Positions 53,577 through 64,000 of a stretch of DNA of 64,000 nucleotides are shown here, in pieces (within the stretch, counting starts at the first letter, position 1; every line of letters starts with the position of its first letter). Made by a program: the position numbers and the translations under genes. The notes beneath the pieces are model-generated. The model saw nothing but the letters and a program-made list of their open reading frames with translations. It did not search any database and was not told the DNA's origin. Origin of the DNA: Cymbomonas tetramitiformis (Eukaryota; Chlorophyta; Pyramimonadophyceae; Pyramimonadales; Pyramimonadaceae); assembly GCA_001247695.2 (NCBI GenBank), contig LGRX02012796.1, forward strand, positions 1 through 64,000, read 5' to 3'.

Positions 53577-53902
53577 GAAAAGAGAGACACCGGTGTCACC
53601 GAGGGAGTCGATGAGGCAGATCTCGTTTTCTTGAAAGGCGGAGGAGTGTACTCCTCCGCCGCATCGGTGTCGTCCTCACCGAATACCTTGTAGTTGGAAC
53701 GCCATGTTGGTGGCGCCCCAAACTCTACGGTGAAGTCATCTGGCAGCTTCTGCACCAAAGGCTGCATGAAGGTAGGCGACAGAATGGTGAGAGAAACCTG
53801 CGCAATGTTGCGGTTTCTCTCATATTCTGACGCCTGCTTGACAAGCACCGTCTCAGGGCTTATCAAGAGACGATAAGCACCTGAGGCGGAGTTGTACGCC
53901 AT
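53577..53902 (-). pseudogene. Fragment paralogous to the 45-kb two-exon gene
   Basis: The exon begins at ATG 53902 after a TTTGCAG acceptor: MAYNSASGAYRLLISPETVL, then YERNRNIAQVS, KLPDDFTVEFGAPPTW, an acidic stretch and EYTPPPFKKTRSASSTPS. It aligns with the 45,164 protein through YDIYFSVET / YRLLISPET, YELTRNLG / YERNRNIA, and LPPAFVEEYGRPPNW / LPDDFTVEFGAPPTW. The 3' end is lost at the duplication junction (53576). The upstream domain is not seen, because Helitron coding starts about 100 bp away on the other strand. Confidence 0.65.
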
Positions 53903-54004
53903 CTGCAAACAGCACCAGTGAACATTTGTCAGTAAAAACATTGATTATTCCACACCCGAAAGAATTCAAACTTGAAAAATCACAACAAAAAAAAAAATAC
54001 CAGC

Positions 54005-57000
54005 GATGCAAGCTCACCGTACCTAGTGGCTTCGACCACACATCCGCGCGCTCGGCCATTCGTGGACACGTTATCGCCATGCAACATGATGGTGCACAAA
54101 TGCTTTGCGCTAACAGCCTGCCTCGGCTTGACTTGGATCGGGTATCATCATTCGTGTTTGTCGGCAAGGTTGGGCAATGGGCAGCGGCACGCCTGAAGTT
54201 AGCCCCGGCGTACAAAGAACTGCGTCCGGAAGTCGTGTTTATGTGGTTAAAGGCCTTCATTCACATGGGGCATCCGGCATACCGCGATTTCGAATTGCCG
54301 GAGACAACGAAGGTCGTGCATCAAGGGAATGTCGATGTTACTGAGACGTCCATGCCGAGAACACGAATTTTGGACGACCGCGATCCACGGGTACTCGAAG
54401 CACTGCGTACGCTGCCCGACAGAGTACTAGATGCGTGTTTGGAGTATACCGATGACACTACAATTCACATGGAGCGACGAGTTGGATCGGATGTCGCCCA
54501 CGTACGGCCTCATGCGGACGATGAGCAAGGCTCTCAAGCAGCCGAGATCGAGGACGCCGGTGGAATTGGGAACGTGTTGCTTATGTCACGACCTGTTAAC
54601 GAGAAGCAACCGGTGCAAGCTGTTATGGAAGCGGTTCAAGGAATATCTCCGGAAACGGATGTTGGTAGTGGGGAGCCTGATGAAGGAACGCATGGCGGTA
54701 AGCGCTGCTCCCACCTAGGCCTAATCCTGACACAAATTATGTAGTGAAGGGGCGGGGTGTGGGGGCGGAACCCCGGGGCGTTGTGAAAAAAAATAGTTTG
54801 GAGCAAGGTGTGGGGCGGAGCCCCATCGGCTTAAAATGAGTCCGGAGCAAGGGGTGTGGGGCGGAGCCCTCCACGGGGCGCGGTCTCATAAATAAATTCC
54901 GGAGTAACGGGGGTGTGGGGGGGCGGAGCCCCCCCACTGGGCGCAGTCTTAAACACACCCACCGTCCCGTCCACATTCTTAAAATGACCCACTGATTCCC
55001 CGCATGATTTTGGCGGCCCGGCGGCTTATTTGAATAATTTCGTGTTGTTTGTTTTCAGGAACCTCGCCACCTCCACGCCAGGAAGGTTGTGCTCGTCCTG
55101 CGGCGGTGCAAGAGGTGCCGATCACTTTTGGCGACAAACCCGTCAACGAATTCACGGAGAACGATTTCTTCTTCTATGGAGCATTCCCGTGGTTATTTTT
55201 TACTGCGCACCATGGTTTGCCGAAGTCGTCATTGTCATCGCGCCATACACGGCATTTGTTATTGCAACATGACATCCGCTTCGACAACGCCGATGTTATT
55301 CTCACGTTATTCAATCAAGCCCAACGCCACGCAGCATGTCGCCAGGTCGCGGCGAAAGTAAAGTCGGATGATGCTTCCATCAATCGATTTATGGAGATCA
55401 TTCGGCGACCCGATTTTCGAAAGGCCCTGGAGGAAGCGGCCAAGGACCCCGAAAGTGACGCCGCCAAAAAACTTATGGCGGAAATAACTCCCATCCTCCG
55501 ATTGAGTGGCGGGACTGTCCCTTATGGGCCCGGCGAGCGGGCGCAGAACATCTCCAAGATGATGGCCATGAGTTACATGTATGGCAACCCCACCTTCTTC
55601 ATCACGATATCCCCACCAGACATGGACAATATGCTCACCATCCGCTTCTGTAAGCCATCCTCGAAGGACCCCATGAAGCCGTCCGATGAGGAAGGCTTCG
55701 GATTTGCTATCCAAACCACGCCAGCACAACGCGCCGCCTTGTTAGCTGAACACCCCGCTGCCGCGGCCGAGAGTTTTAGAATTTTGATGAAGGCCGCGGT
55801 CGAAGGTCTTTTGGGGCTGCATCTCGAGGCAGACACAAAGAGAACGCAACCGCTGGGATCTCGGGATCCATGCGTTTTTGGGGGCATGCTTGCCGCATTT
55901 TTGGCGGTAATTGAAGCCCAACAGCGGGGCGCTCTGCACTTACACGGTTGCCTCTTTGGATGCGCTATCGCCGGCATTATTTTGGAGAAGATAGCCGATG
56001 CCGGAACCGACCTCTCTACGCTGCGTCCAGAACATTCCCGAAACCGGCTTGGTTGTCGAAATGCCGGCTCCTCAACGTGGACGGCCTGTGAACGGACTAT
56101 TTCGATTTCATCCCGATCATCCCTTGCACGACACCCACGTGCAGCGTATCCGATCTAAGTTCAAATGTCCCATCTTAGCAGGTGGGCCTCCCCCTAAGTA
56201 TCCTGGACCACGTATTATTGGGAACAAGACCTGGACGAAGAAGGCCGAGAAATACAGCGCATATATGCTCGCGTTAATCAAACCTTGGGATATTTCCGAA
56301 TGGACGGCTTGCATGGATACCGGCGACGCCGTCGAAGCACAAAATCTAAAGGGTCCGGCCACCGGCTGGGACGTTTTTTGTGATTGGTGCCAAACCGCCT
56401 CCCGGCCGGATGCACCTTTCATTATGCGGGCACGCCTTGCGTATGTCGAGAATGTGACCTTTGGACTCAACGTGAATTCGCGGAAGAAAAAGATTCTGAC
56501 CCAGTGGCGTGCCCGAGCGGTCGTGGATTGGGAAACGCTTGAAACCGCAGCTGAGACAGGTCAAGGTCCGTACGTTCCCCCGGCAAACCCTACTGGAGAG
56601 AAAGTACCTATGCGTGACCGAGATATGGAGTTGGATGCGTTGATCGAGGAAATCCGTACACGCAACCTTCAAGTGTTGGAAGATGCCGAGGGCGCTGATG
56701 GGGATTCTCGGCTTGATGCGTTGAAAGCGGAGCGCAAGTTTGTGCAGGGCTCCGTCGACTTCTTTGAGCGGATTCACACCGAGACCATGCCGGCGACCGG
56801 CGATGACCGCGTGAACAATCCGTCCACCGATGTTCAGGGACCCACCCGCGTAGGCCGTCCTGATTTGGTCTCATCCTACACCGAACAAGATGCTAATCGT
56901 GTAGCGGAAGTTATGGCACAAGAGCCGGACGCGTCCATCCCGGAACAACGAACTGTCGCTACGGACGAGACCGCTTCGCCTCATGATATTGGAGCAGGCG

Positions 57001-59634
57001 TCGATCCTCACATTCGAGTTTGTCCCGCCGACTTTCAATCCAAGACCGAGGCCAAGATTTTCGATCACCTCCTTGGGTGGCTTCGACTACAAACAGGCGA
57101 CGGTCCATCTCGTCATCGAGCGGCACGCCCCTTTGTCATTCTTTCGGACGCGAAGCGACCTCACCCTCGCGTGTCAACATTTCTTTCATCGGTATCCCGT
57201 CTTGGCGTTCCATCGGACAACATTGGATGCCTCCGCATGCCTTCCACCCCCTCCGATGAATCTGGGGCCTTTGCTCACGAGATGTGCCCTAACGTATATG
57301 ACGCTTTGTTTGGCACCGGACCCATCCCAGCGGATCATGCCATCTTCAAATGTCGACTGCTTCTCGTTCCAAAGTGCGTATACGACGATGCCGCTCTCTT
57401 CGCCCGCTTACAACAGCTTTGTGCGAGGAGGTTGGCGGTGGAAGGAATGCCTATGGAGGAGCGTGATACGTGGGGCGGATTGGCCATAATGGTGGTAGGC
57501 GACTTGGACGGAGCTTCGTTTTTAATCACCACCGATCTAAACGCGGGTCAACGTGATGCGGTCACCCCCGTGTTGTCATGGTTATCCCTATGTCTGGCCG
57601 CCGAGGCGCAGAGCAAGCCTCCTCCACCTCCACCGATGACTTCCTTGTGGGACGGCGGACCGGGCACCGGCAAGAGTTACGTCGCCAAAGCCTTGTGCAC
57701 CGCCGCGAATTTTTTATCCGGTCATGATGGCACCGTGGTATGCTGCGCTCCGTCCGGCGTTGCGGCGGCTCTCATCCCAGGTGCGCGGACCATTCATAAC
57801 TTGGGTGATATGAAGCCCACGGAAGCTTGCAGGGCGGTGCCTTTGAAGGCCATGAATCCGTCCACGAAGGCGGAGTACGCGGTGCGCCTTGGCCCCGGTA
57901 CCGCCTACATATTACTTATCGACGAAATCTCCATGGTTGAGGCATGCTTGTATGGACATCTTCAAGATCGTTGTGCCGAAATCCGACGAGTCGGCGACCA
58001 GGCCAAAACTGAATGGGGGGGACTAGCGGTGGTGGCTGTGGGCGATTTTGGACAACTAGCCCCCGTGGGAAAATCGTTGTACAAACAAGCTTTAAAGGTC
58101 TTTTCCGGCCAACGATCATTTGATGTGGCTGAGACAGCTGGTCGTCTATTCCAAGCTATCCGGCGCTATCCATTAACCGAACAGGTATTTCCGATCACTT
58201 TAATACCTCCTGGAAATCTTATTTTCTTTCAATACCGAATCCTTCCGCGGTTTTTGCATGCGACCGCGAACATTATTGGTGTGTTGATGTTCGTACGCAG
58301 GTTCGAGCAGCTAGTGACCCGGATCACGTCCGCTTCATTGAACGATGCCGTTCGGAGGAACGACCCATTACGCAGTCCGATTTGGACCGGCTGAAGGTGC
58401 TCGCGGCATCGGATGTACAAATGGACCGCGATTGGCTCTTCGCGACGGTGGCCGTGACTGGCAATCGGCAACGACAAGCTATCAATGATGTGCGTGCACG
58501 GCATTTTGCGCGGCTCAGTGGACAACCGATAATTCGTTGGAAGCGACCTATTGCAACCACACTTTTGGACTCCCGACATGAAGACGTGATCCGGTCGGAA
58601 TTTCCCGAATTGACAGGCACTTTCGTTGCCGGTGCGCCTGGAATTATTCTAAACAACGACCTAAATCCTTCGCGTGGTTTAGCGAACGGCACGCCCGCCA
58701 AATTCCACAGCCTGATTCTCCGAGATGACAGCAGGTCCACCGATGCGGCGAAAATCAACAATGCGAATCCTGGCGAGGAGGTGTGGATCGAGCCGCCTTA
58801 CGCGGTCAATGTTCTCATTGAGCATCTGGATTCCACAAACTGGTCCGATCGAGCGACATTAGCTCCCGAGCTTCGAGACTCGGCGAGCGAGGGAAATATG
58901 CGTGAGCATGTCACTCGTCCGCGCAGTATCGTACTTCCAGTTAAGATCTCCAAGCGTCTCGAGGAACTCCCCGTGAATCGCGCCTCCCGCAAAAGTAAGA
59001 TATATTATCGAACTCATGGGCTTGATCTTGCGTTCGCGCCTTGACCTTTCACAAATTCCAAGGCCAAACCGTGGACAAAATTATATTAGATCTAAGCCAA
59101 ACGCCGAAGAATGTCTTCAACCTATGCTTTCAAGCATTTTATGTCGGGATGACGCGTGTGAAGAAGTCCAGCTGCATTCGTATATTACCCGGGCCCGATG
59201 GGCAAAGGCCAAAGCTATCTCATTTGCTGAATCTTAAGCCGGATCCGGAGCTCCAAAGATGGTTAGATGCATTTGATCGGCGGACTCGTGAATGGAAACA
59301 ACCGCCGCCCGTGAAACGGATGCCCCGTCGCAAATCCGCTAAAAAGGCACAACCCAACAGTAGAGGCAATGGAGCCGGTGCCGCGGGCGATACGGTCACT
59401 CAAGAACGACAAGGGCGTGGCGGCCGTGGGAAAGGGAAAAGTGGTGCTCGTGCCGCGGGCGATACGGTCACTCAAGAACGACAAGGGCGTGGCGGCCGTG
59501 GGAAAGGGAAAAGTGGTGCTCGCGCGACGAAGGGTAGCCAAGGTGGTAGGGGTGAAATCTCCGCATCGGTGCAACCGGTGGCATCGAGCTTTGACCATGA
59601 CCAATTTCTCAAGAACCCTCGTAATTTCGGGTGA
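54005..59634 (+). CDS. Helitron Rep-helicase protein (multi-exon, two frameshifts)
   Basis: Exon 1 (about 54005-54697) has the DUF6570-like region: GHVIAMQHDGAQMLCANSLP, FVFVGKVGQW and a WLKAFIHMGHPAYRDFELPE block. Intron 54698-55058. Exon 2 starts at 55059 (GTSPPPRQEG...) and carries the Helitron-like N domain: YMYGNPTFFITISPPDMDNM, then QQRGALHLHGCLFG (HUH-type H-x-H). A frameshift near 56015 leads to the frame with HPLHDTHVQRIRSKFKCPIL and a PIF1 helicase: WDGGPGTGKSYVAKAL (Walker A), YILLIDEISMVEA (Walker B), VVAVGDFGQLAPVG (motif III). Intron 58185-58300. A second frameshift near 59038 precedes LTFHKFQGQTVDK and FYVGMTRVKK (late helicase motifs) and an Arg/Gly-rich tail with a 24-residue tandem repeat. 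The Rep Tyr motif is not visible. It would mediate rolling-circle transposition; this copy is probably dead. Confidence 0.85.
54740..54960. repeat. GC-hairpin repeats (GGGGCGGAGCCCC) inside a Helitron intron
   Basis: Four units of about 50-60 bp, each with GTGTGGGG(G)CGGAGCCCC(C) then a GGGCGCAGTCTTA-like tail. Each can fold as a strong stem-loop. All lie in the intron 54698-55058. Confidence 0.85.
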
Positions 59635-59714
59635 CTCGTAATAATATATGCTTTTCGTGATTGAGATGACCTTGCCCCATTTTCGTGTGCAAAGTGTTGT
59701 TATGCATTACGCAA

Positions 59715-60060
59715 TGTACGACTCTTGAAAATATGTGCTAGGGATTCGTACCACGCCGTGCTAGACGACTACCGAGAATATGTGATAACAATTCACCGCA
59801 TCCCGCAGTATACGGCTCTCGAAAAAATGCGTTAGGAAATCGTGGCATGCCGTGCTGGACGACGCCCGAAAATATGTGATAACAATTCACCGCATACCGC
59901 AACATATGACTCTCGAAAATATGTGCTATGAATTCATAGCACGCCGTGCAAGACGCCTCCCGAAATTATGTGATATCGAATCACCGCATTCCGCGATATA
60001 CGACTCTCTAACATATGTGATAGAAATTCATGGCACGCCGTGATACGAGACGACTACCGA
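59715..60060. repeat. ~100-bp degenerate tandem repeat, about 3.5 copies
   Basis: CGACTCTCGAAAATATGTGCTA and GCACGCCGTGCTAGACGAC followed by AATATGTGATAACAATTCACCGCAT recur about every 98-100 bp. Lies directly downstream of the Helitron stop codon. Confidence 0.8.
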
Positions 60061-60117
60061 AAGTAGGTGCATATGTAGGATATGTATGAACAAAAAAAAG
60101 CGAAAGTAACGAGTTTG

Positions 60118-60330
60118 TGTGTGGGGCGCCCCACGGGGCGCAGTATTTTCAAAAAGGTTTGAACCCCAGGGGGGCGGTTGTGGGGGGCGGAGCCCCGTGA
60201 ACACTTGATTTAAAGAAAAAGGATCAAAGGTAACGGGGGGTGTGGGGGGCGGAGCCCCTAAATTAAAACTGGAAAAAGTGTACTTACGGGGGGGGGTGGG
60301 GGGGCGGAGCCCCCTCACTGGGCTCAGTCT
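60118..60330. repeat. GC-hairpin repeats downstream of the Helitron
   Basis: Same family as 54740-54960: GTGTGGGGCGCCCCACGGGG, then GTGGGGGGCGGAGCCCC, GTGTGGGGGGCGGAGCCCC and GGGGGGGCGGAGCCCCCTCA with CTGGGCTCAGTCTTAAA. They end about 60 bp before the right 1,055-bp repeat. Confidence 0.85.
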
Positions 60331-60390
60331 TAAAAAACTTTTCCGTATTGATACAGAAGAGGAGACGGGAGGGTCCAACGCAACGCGCCT

Positions 60391-61445
60391 TCATTTATTT
60401 GTACTCCTCAGGATATTTTCTCAAATAAATTATTTTATTATATTCGAAATTCGAAAATTCTATTTTGTATATTTTCATTCTTATATTTGTATATTTTTAT
60501 ATTTTGCTTTTTTATTCCTGTATAAAATTATATAGCACGGCTTGACAAGAACCCTTGTCCGCAGACGTGTCATCCGAGTTGGACCAACCAGAAATTAGCA
60601 TTTTAGGCAACGGCAGACAATCCCGCCTATTTCTACACTTCGTACTTGTAAAGCAAAAGGGCGCGGGCGACACACGATAGACAGAGAGAGACACGCAGGG
60701 GAACAGCGGAAAACTGTTCGGTGTTCAACAGTAGACCAAAAGACCGACCACTCATCTCTAGATCTTATTAGAGTTTTCCTTTGTGAGACATCCGCATCTC
60801 CTATTAAGCTTCAGTTCCACGAACTGTTCAACTGTTGAGGAACGAAATCAAACCATTATCAGATTGAGCTTCTTCAATTTGGCAGTTTCCAAGACGACAC
60901 GTAACGGTACCAATCATACACTCGCTGGTTGTTCTGTTTGACTATATTCAACGGATAGTGCCCTGCACATGGCTTTCTTTGGTCTAACTCACCTCGGCGA
61001 CGGGAATACTGCCATGGTATTCCAGCAGCTTCAAGCCAAAAAAATAGAGTCCCTTCAAAGTATTCCGGAAGCGAATTTTCGAGAGGCCTTTGCCAAGTTC
61101 TCCTTAGCCAGCGCACCCTTAAACGCTGAAGGCCCTGCCGTGGACCCATCAACTGTCATGAGGAGAATCGACCTTGCTCAGGTACTCTGCGAAGTTGTTG
61201 GACGACAGCCTGAACCTGAAGAAATAGATGCTTTCCTTACATTTTTGACACTGAGACGAGTGGTCTCATTGACATTGACGAGTACTGCAAGTCGATAGAA
61301 GCTCTGAAAAAGAGAAGTGCCGCCCCATCCAGTGCAGCAGCATATATTTCGAAAAAGAGTATGCAAGAAGATCGTACAAAACACCGCCGTCTTGAAAATA
61401 ATCCTCAGAACGTACTCAATAAACCAGCCACAACCGCCCAAGAGG
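60391..61445 (+). repeat. Right copy of the 1,055-bp direct repeat
   Basis: Matches 52522-53576 almost base for base. Here the gene it contains continues past the end of the repeat. Confidence 0.95.
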
Positions 61446-61591
61446 TTGGGTGGGAGGCTCAAAAGCCGATCAGTCAGAGCACGACTGGATTCATAACCTT
61501 GCACCCAGATATGGGAAACGCTTTTCACGGAAAGAAAAGCAGTGATGTCACGGGTGGAGAGGGAAGGTCTATCACTGACTGGTACCTGTAG
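60969..61591 (+). CDS. EF-hand protein, full-length copy (apparent one-base frameshift)
   Basis: The frame from ATG 60969 (MAFFGLTHLGDGNTAMVFQQ, LQSIPEANFREAFAKFSLAS, MRRIDLAQVLCEVVGRQPEP) reaches EEIDAF. The EF-hand loop DTETSGLIDIDEY then lies in the next frame, which stays open through IEALKKRSAAPSSAAAYISK and on to SITDWYL at 61591. One indel near 61240, or an unrecognised tiny intron, joins them. Calcium binding is expected from the loop (D-x-E-x-S-G-x-I-D-x-x-E). The style resembles axonemal or cytoskeletal EF-hand proteins, but no family is assigned. Confidence 0.65.
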
Positions 61592-61599
61592 TTCTATAC

Positions 61600-62440
61600 C
61601 AATATAACCTGTGACGACTTCAGGACCACCCCCGCGCCGATTAGAGGCACCTTTCATGCTCGCCTCAGCCTAGAAAGTGCGGAGAGAAACGAACCCGTAT
61701 CACCCATTCGTTAAGGTTTGGAGGGCTCGGATATATTTTTGATGTGTATTATGCTTTATTCAAATGAGGACTGTTTGACAAATATCGCGACATGTGTGCA
61801 TGTGTGTAAGCGTGCTTTCGATCGGGGTTGTCAGTTATACAGTTCTCAAGGGATTCTCTCGAACTTCCTTTAAAAACGACTCCCATGTTGGAAAATTCTT
61901 ATGGTCGAACTGTTTACTGGCCTGTAGCACGTATGTTCAACTCGTACCTGCTTGAAAATCTTGAAATATTCACGCTTTCTTGAATATTAACTACAAGCTA
62001 TATTTACCTTCAACTTTCCATAAGTTCCCGAATCGTGATAGTATAATGAAATTGAATAGTGGAGTCCCAAGCAAAACTTTTGCAAGAACAGGTTGGGTGT
62101 GACACGGAATGGCAGCTTCGGGCTCTTGGGGTGTAAAGCTGTGATTGTGATGTAGCACTATCCCACTTCAAAAATTGATTGGGTTGCGGTGGATAGAACA
62201 TGTCTTTTATCCCATTATCTGTGTTCACCGTCAACCCGAGACACTCACTGTCAAGCTTGACTCTTAGTCACTGTGATATATATATATATATTTGTACCCT
62301 TCCTCACATATATATTTCACTCTTTCTCTCAGGTTATCGGTCCACCATTGCGGTGGTTGTTTCGAGTTTGGCTCTTCACAGACCCCACAGGAACTAGCGG
62401 TCACTCGTAGCGGAACCAGCTACTCACACCCGGCTGCGTG
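61600..62440. other. No gene recognised
   Basis: AT-rich 3' flank with a TA microsatellite at 62276-62290. Confidence 0.5.
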
Positions 62441-62571
62441 CATTGCCAGCTTCCACCTCGCCGCGTGTTCGTGTTACACCGGCCTCCTTACTTGAGCGGA
62501 ACCAGCTCCTGTATCTTCGTGCAGCATTCGCACGCCCCAACAGCAGAATTCCGGGCTACGTTATTCCTGCC

Positions 62572-64000
62572 ATGTCCGCGGATCGCATCTCCCTCGGCAG
62601 CTGTCTGCGGTCTGCCAGGAACTCTCCAAGGGGGCATTCCCCTATGCCGACTCCATCCAGTAGTCCCGCTGACAGCGGGACTGGCGAGCAGGTTGTACGC
62701 ATGTCGCAGTTGACATCACGGCCGACTCCAGTTTCTCGCGCCGCCACTTCTGCGGAATTCCATGCCGACTCCACAGTTTGGGTTTCCACGCCTGTGAAGC
62801 CTTCCCAAGGGTCGGAGTTTGCGGACAAATTGCGAAATTGGACTACGCCTTCTCCTATGGCGAGTAGCTGGCAAAGCTTCTCCGCACTCACGGTTTTAAG
62901 AGCTGTGTCGGCCTCACGCTCTCGACGGCCCAGAAGTTGAATCGGATTTCGCGGATCTGCTGGCCAACATGGCCCATGTCTTCGGGCCAATTTCCCGGGG
63001 TGATGTTGCCAAGCTCCTGGACCTTGACCACGAGTATGCTGACTACCACCTCGTCCTCAACGAACTCATTTTCGCCGTCCTCCCCACTGTCCTTCGTTCA
63101 ACTGCACTTACTTTGTATGAGGAGTCCGCCGACGTCCACCCTCGTGATGGGCGTTGCGCACTGCAGCAGCAGCAGCAGCGCCTTCGTTTCCACGTGGAGG
63201 GCATCGGAGACCCAGACGCGCATCGCTTCTAGCTCCGCCTCAAGGCGGTCATTCTGGACGAGACTGCCGACCCTGCGCCTCAACTTGCAGTTTCCCGCAC
63301 TCTGGCCGAGAAACATCGCAAACTTCACCCGTCTTACACCGACGCCATCTTGGTGCAGGACTTGTACAGCGTGCTCCGATCTTCTGCGGCCGTGTCCCCC
63401 TACGTCACACCGCTTTACCAGGTAGTGCTGCGCGAACTGAATGCCAACACCCCCTTCACCTGCGCCGCCCCTGCATTGCGCGTCAGCAAGGTCTTCCGCG
63501 ATGAGGCCCCTTTCGCCCGTCTTTCCGCGCCTTCCCCTCCGGCATCTGGTGGTGGCGGGCGCGGTGGTGCTGGTTGCGGTGGTGGCAAAGGCGGTGGTGG
63601 CAGTGGCAAGTCCACTGTCGGCTCCTTTCATGCGCTCGGCTGGAAGAAGTTGGCGCCTCCCGTCGGTGAGTGGAAGCCCGTGCGCAATGCCCGCTATCTG
63701 CAGTGGGAGGGCACTGGCCTCGTCTGCATCACCTGCTTCCGCTTGTTTGCGGTCACCACGGGCCACCTTGACAATGAGGGGGTTTGCCCTTATTCTAGCG
63801 CGGCGTCATTCGCTCCGGGGTGGGCACTGGCGGGCGCTCCTGCGGCGTCTCCTCCTCCTCCGTTATCCGCATGGCCGCCCACAGCACCGCCGGCGGTCCA
63901 TGCCGGTTCTCTGCAGGCCTTGGAACCTCCGTTGCTGGACGATCCCGCTCAGCCCGCTGCGGCGGCAATGTCCATCCGCCTTCGCACTGATGACCGGTAC
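62572..64000 (+). pseudogene. Gag-like region of a retroelement, running off the window
   Basis: ATG 62572 (MSADRISLGSCLRSARNSPR) opens a Ser/Thr/Pro-rich frame. After a frameshift near 62895 the next frame reads EVESDFADLLANMAHVFGPI, LLDLDHEYADYHLVLNELIF, and a Gln run (CAG repeats, 63163-63178). It meets a TAG at 63230 and continues unchanged in frame (LRLKAVILDETADPAPQLAV, LHPSYTDAILVQDLYSVLRS) into a Gly-rich segment and a CxxC-containing region (LVCITCFRL). The overall plan, a helical capsid-like domain, Gly/basic linker and Pro/Ala-rich tail, fits a DIRS- or Ty3-type gag, but no motif proves it. Confidence 0.45.

Noticed and set aside
60028..60378. Pro-rich minus-strand ORF over the GC hairpins, and the matching one at 54737-54976
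   Set aside because: Encoded by the GGGGCGGAGCCCC repeats; no independent coding signal.
61178..61657. Minus-strand ORFs over the EF-hand gene in both repeats
   Set aside because: Shadow frames; the plus-strand frame carries the recognisable EF-hand loop and a natural start.

Overview
This is eukaryotic nuclear DNA. Genes are split by GT-AG introns, transposable elements of several classes are stacked together, tandem repeats are abundant, and one assembly gap (998 N, 25659-26656) shows it is a scaffold. Short TTTAGGG-type telomere-like repeats, DIRS-type and Ty3-type retroelements, a Helitron and an integrated polinton-like virus (PLV) together suggest a unicellular alga, most likely a green (prasinophyte-type) alga. 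That assignment is inference. No rRNA, tRNA or CRISPR locus was recognised.

Layout. 1-2320 is a ~354-bp satellite. 2.7-4.9 kb holds a decayed DIRS-type relic, and 5.5-10.0 kb a much better preserved DIRS-type retroelement on the minus strand (gag, RT, RNase H, NPPW domain, Tudor-like module, tyrosine recombinase). 10.6-15.05 kb is a host-type gene of at least four exons: pentapeptide repeats, repeated phase-0 exons and a C-terminal membrane segment. 15.5-20 kb has TATA-palindrome repeats, a LINE-type RNase H relic, a DUF7869-type gene (minus) and the C-terminal end of a DNA-methylase-like gene (plus).

20.85-41.0 kb is the most interesting part. AT-rich PLV genes (tail-fibre-like, TV-Pol/D5-type replication protein, small basic protein, methyltransferase-like, A32-type packaging ATPase, minor and major capsid proteins) are bounded by a 40-bp identical inverted sequence (20845-20884 and 40760-40799). 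Four copies of a ~140-bp G-rich palindromic module lie in the same tract, three of them immediately upstream of virus genes. The provirus is broken. A Ty3-type retroelement (protease, gap, Tudor-like, methyltransferase-like, integrase) with two GCATGC-dense arrays sits inside it. The replication helicase lacks its ATPase end, the capsid gene is frameshifted, and two genes carry in-frame stops. 35.8-39.6 kb contains three unrecognised cellular-looking genes.

41-52.5 kb is mostly intergenic, with a 93-bp near-perfect palindrome, a 434-bp tandem duplication, a two-exon gene (45.2-46.2 kb), a cyclin-like relic and a seven-exon orphan gene (47.5-50.6 kb). 52.5-61.6 kb holds a Helitron (DUF6570-like region, Rep N-terminal domain, PIF1 helicase) lying between two nearly identical 1,055-bp direct repeats that carry an EF-hand protein gene. 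The right copy is full length and the left copy is truncated. A fragment paralogous to the 45-kb gene abuts the truncation. The window ends in the gag region of another retroelement.
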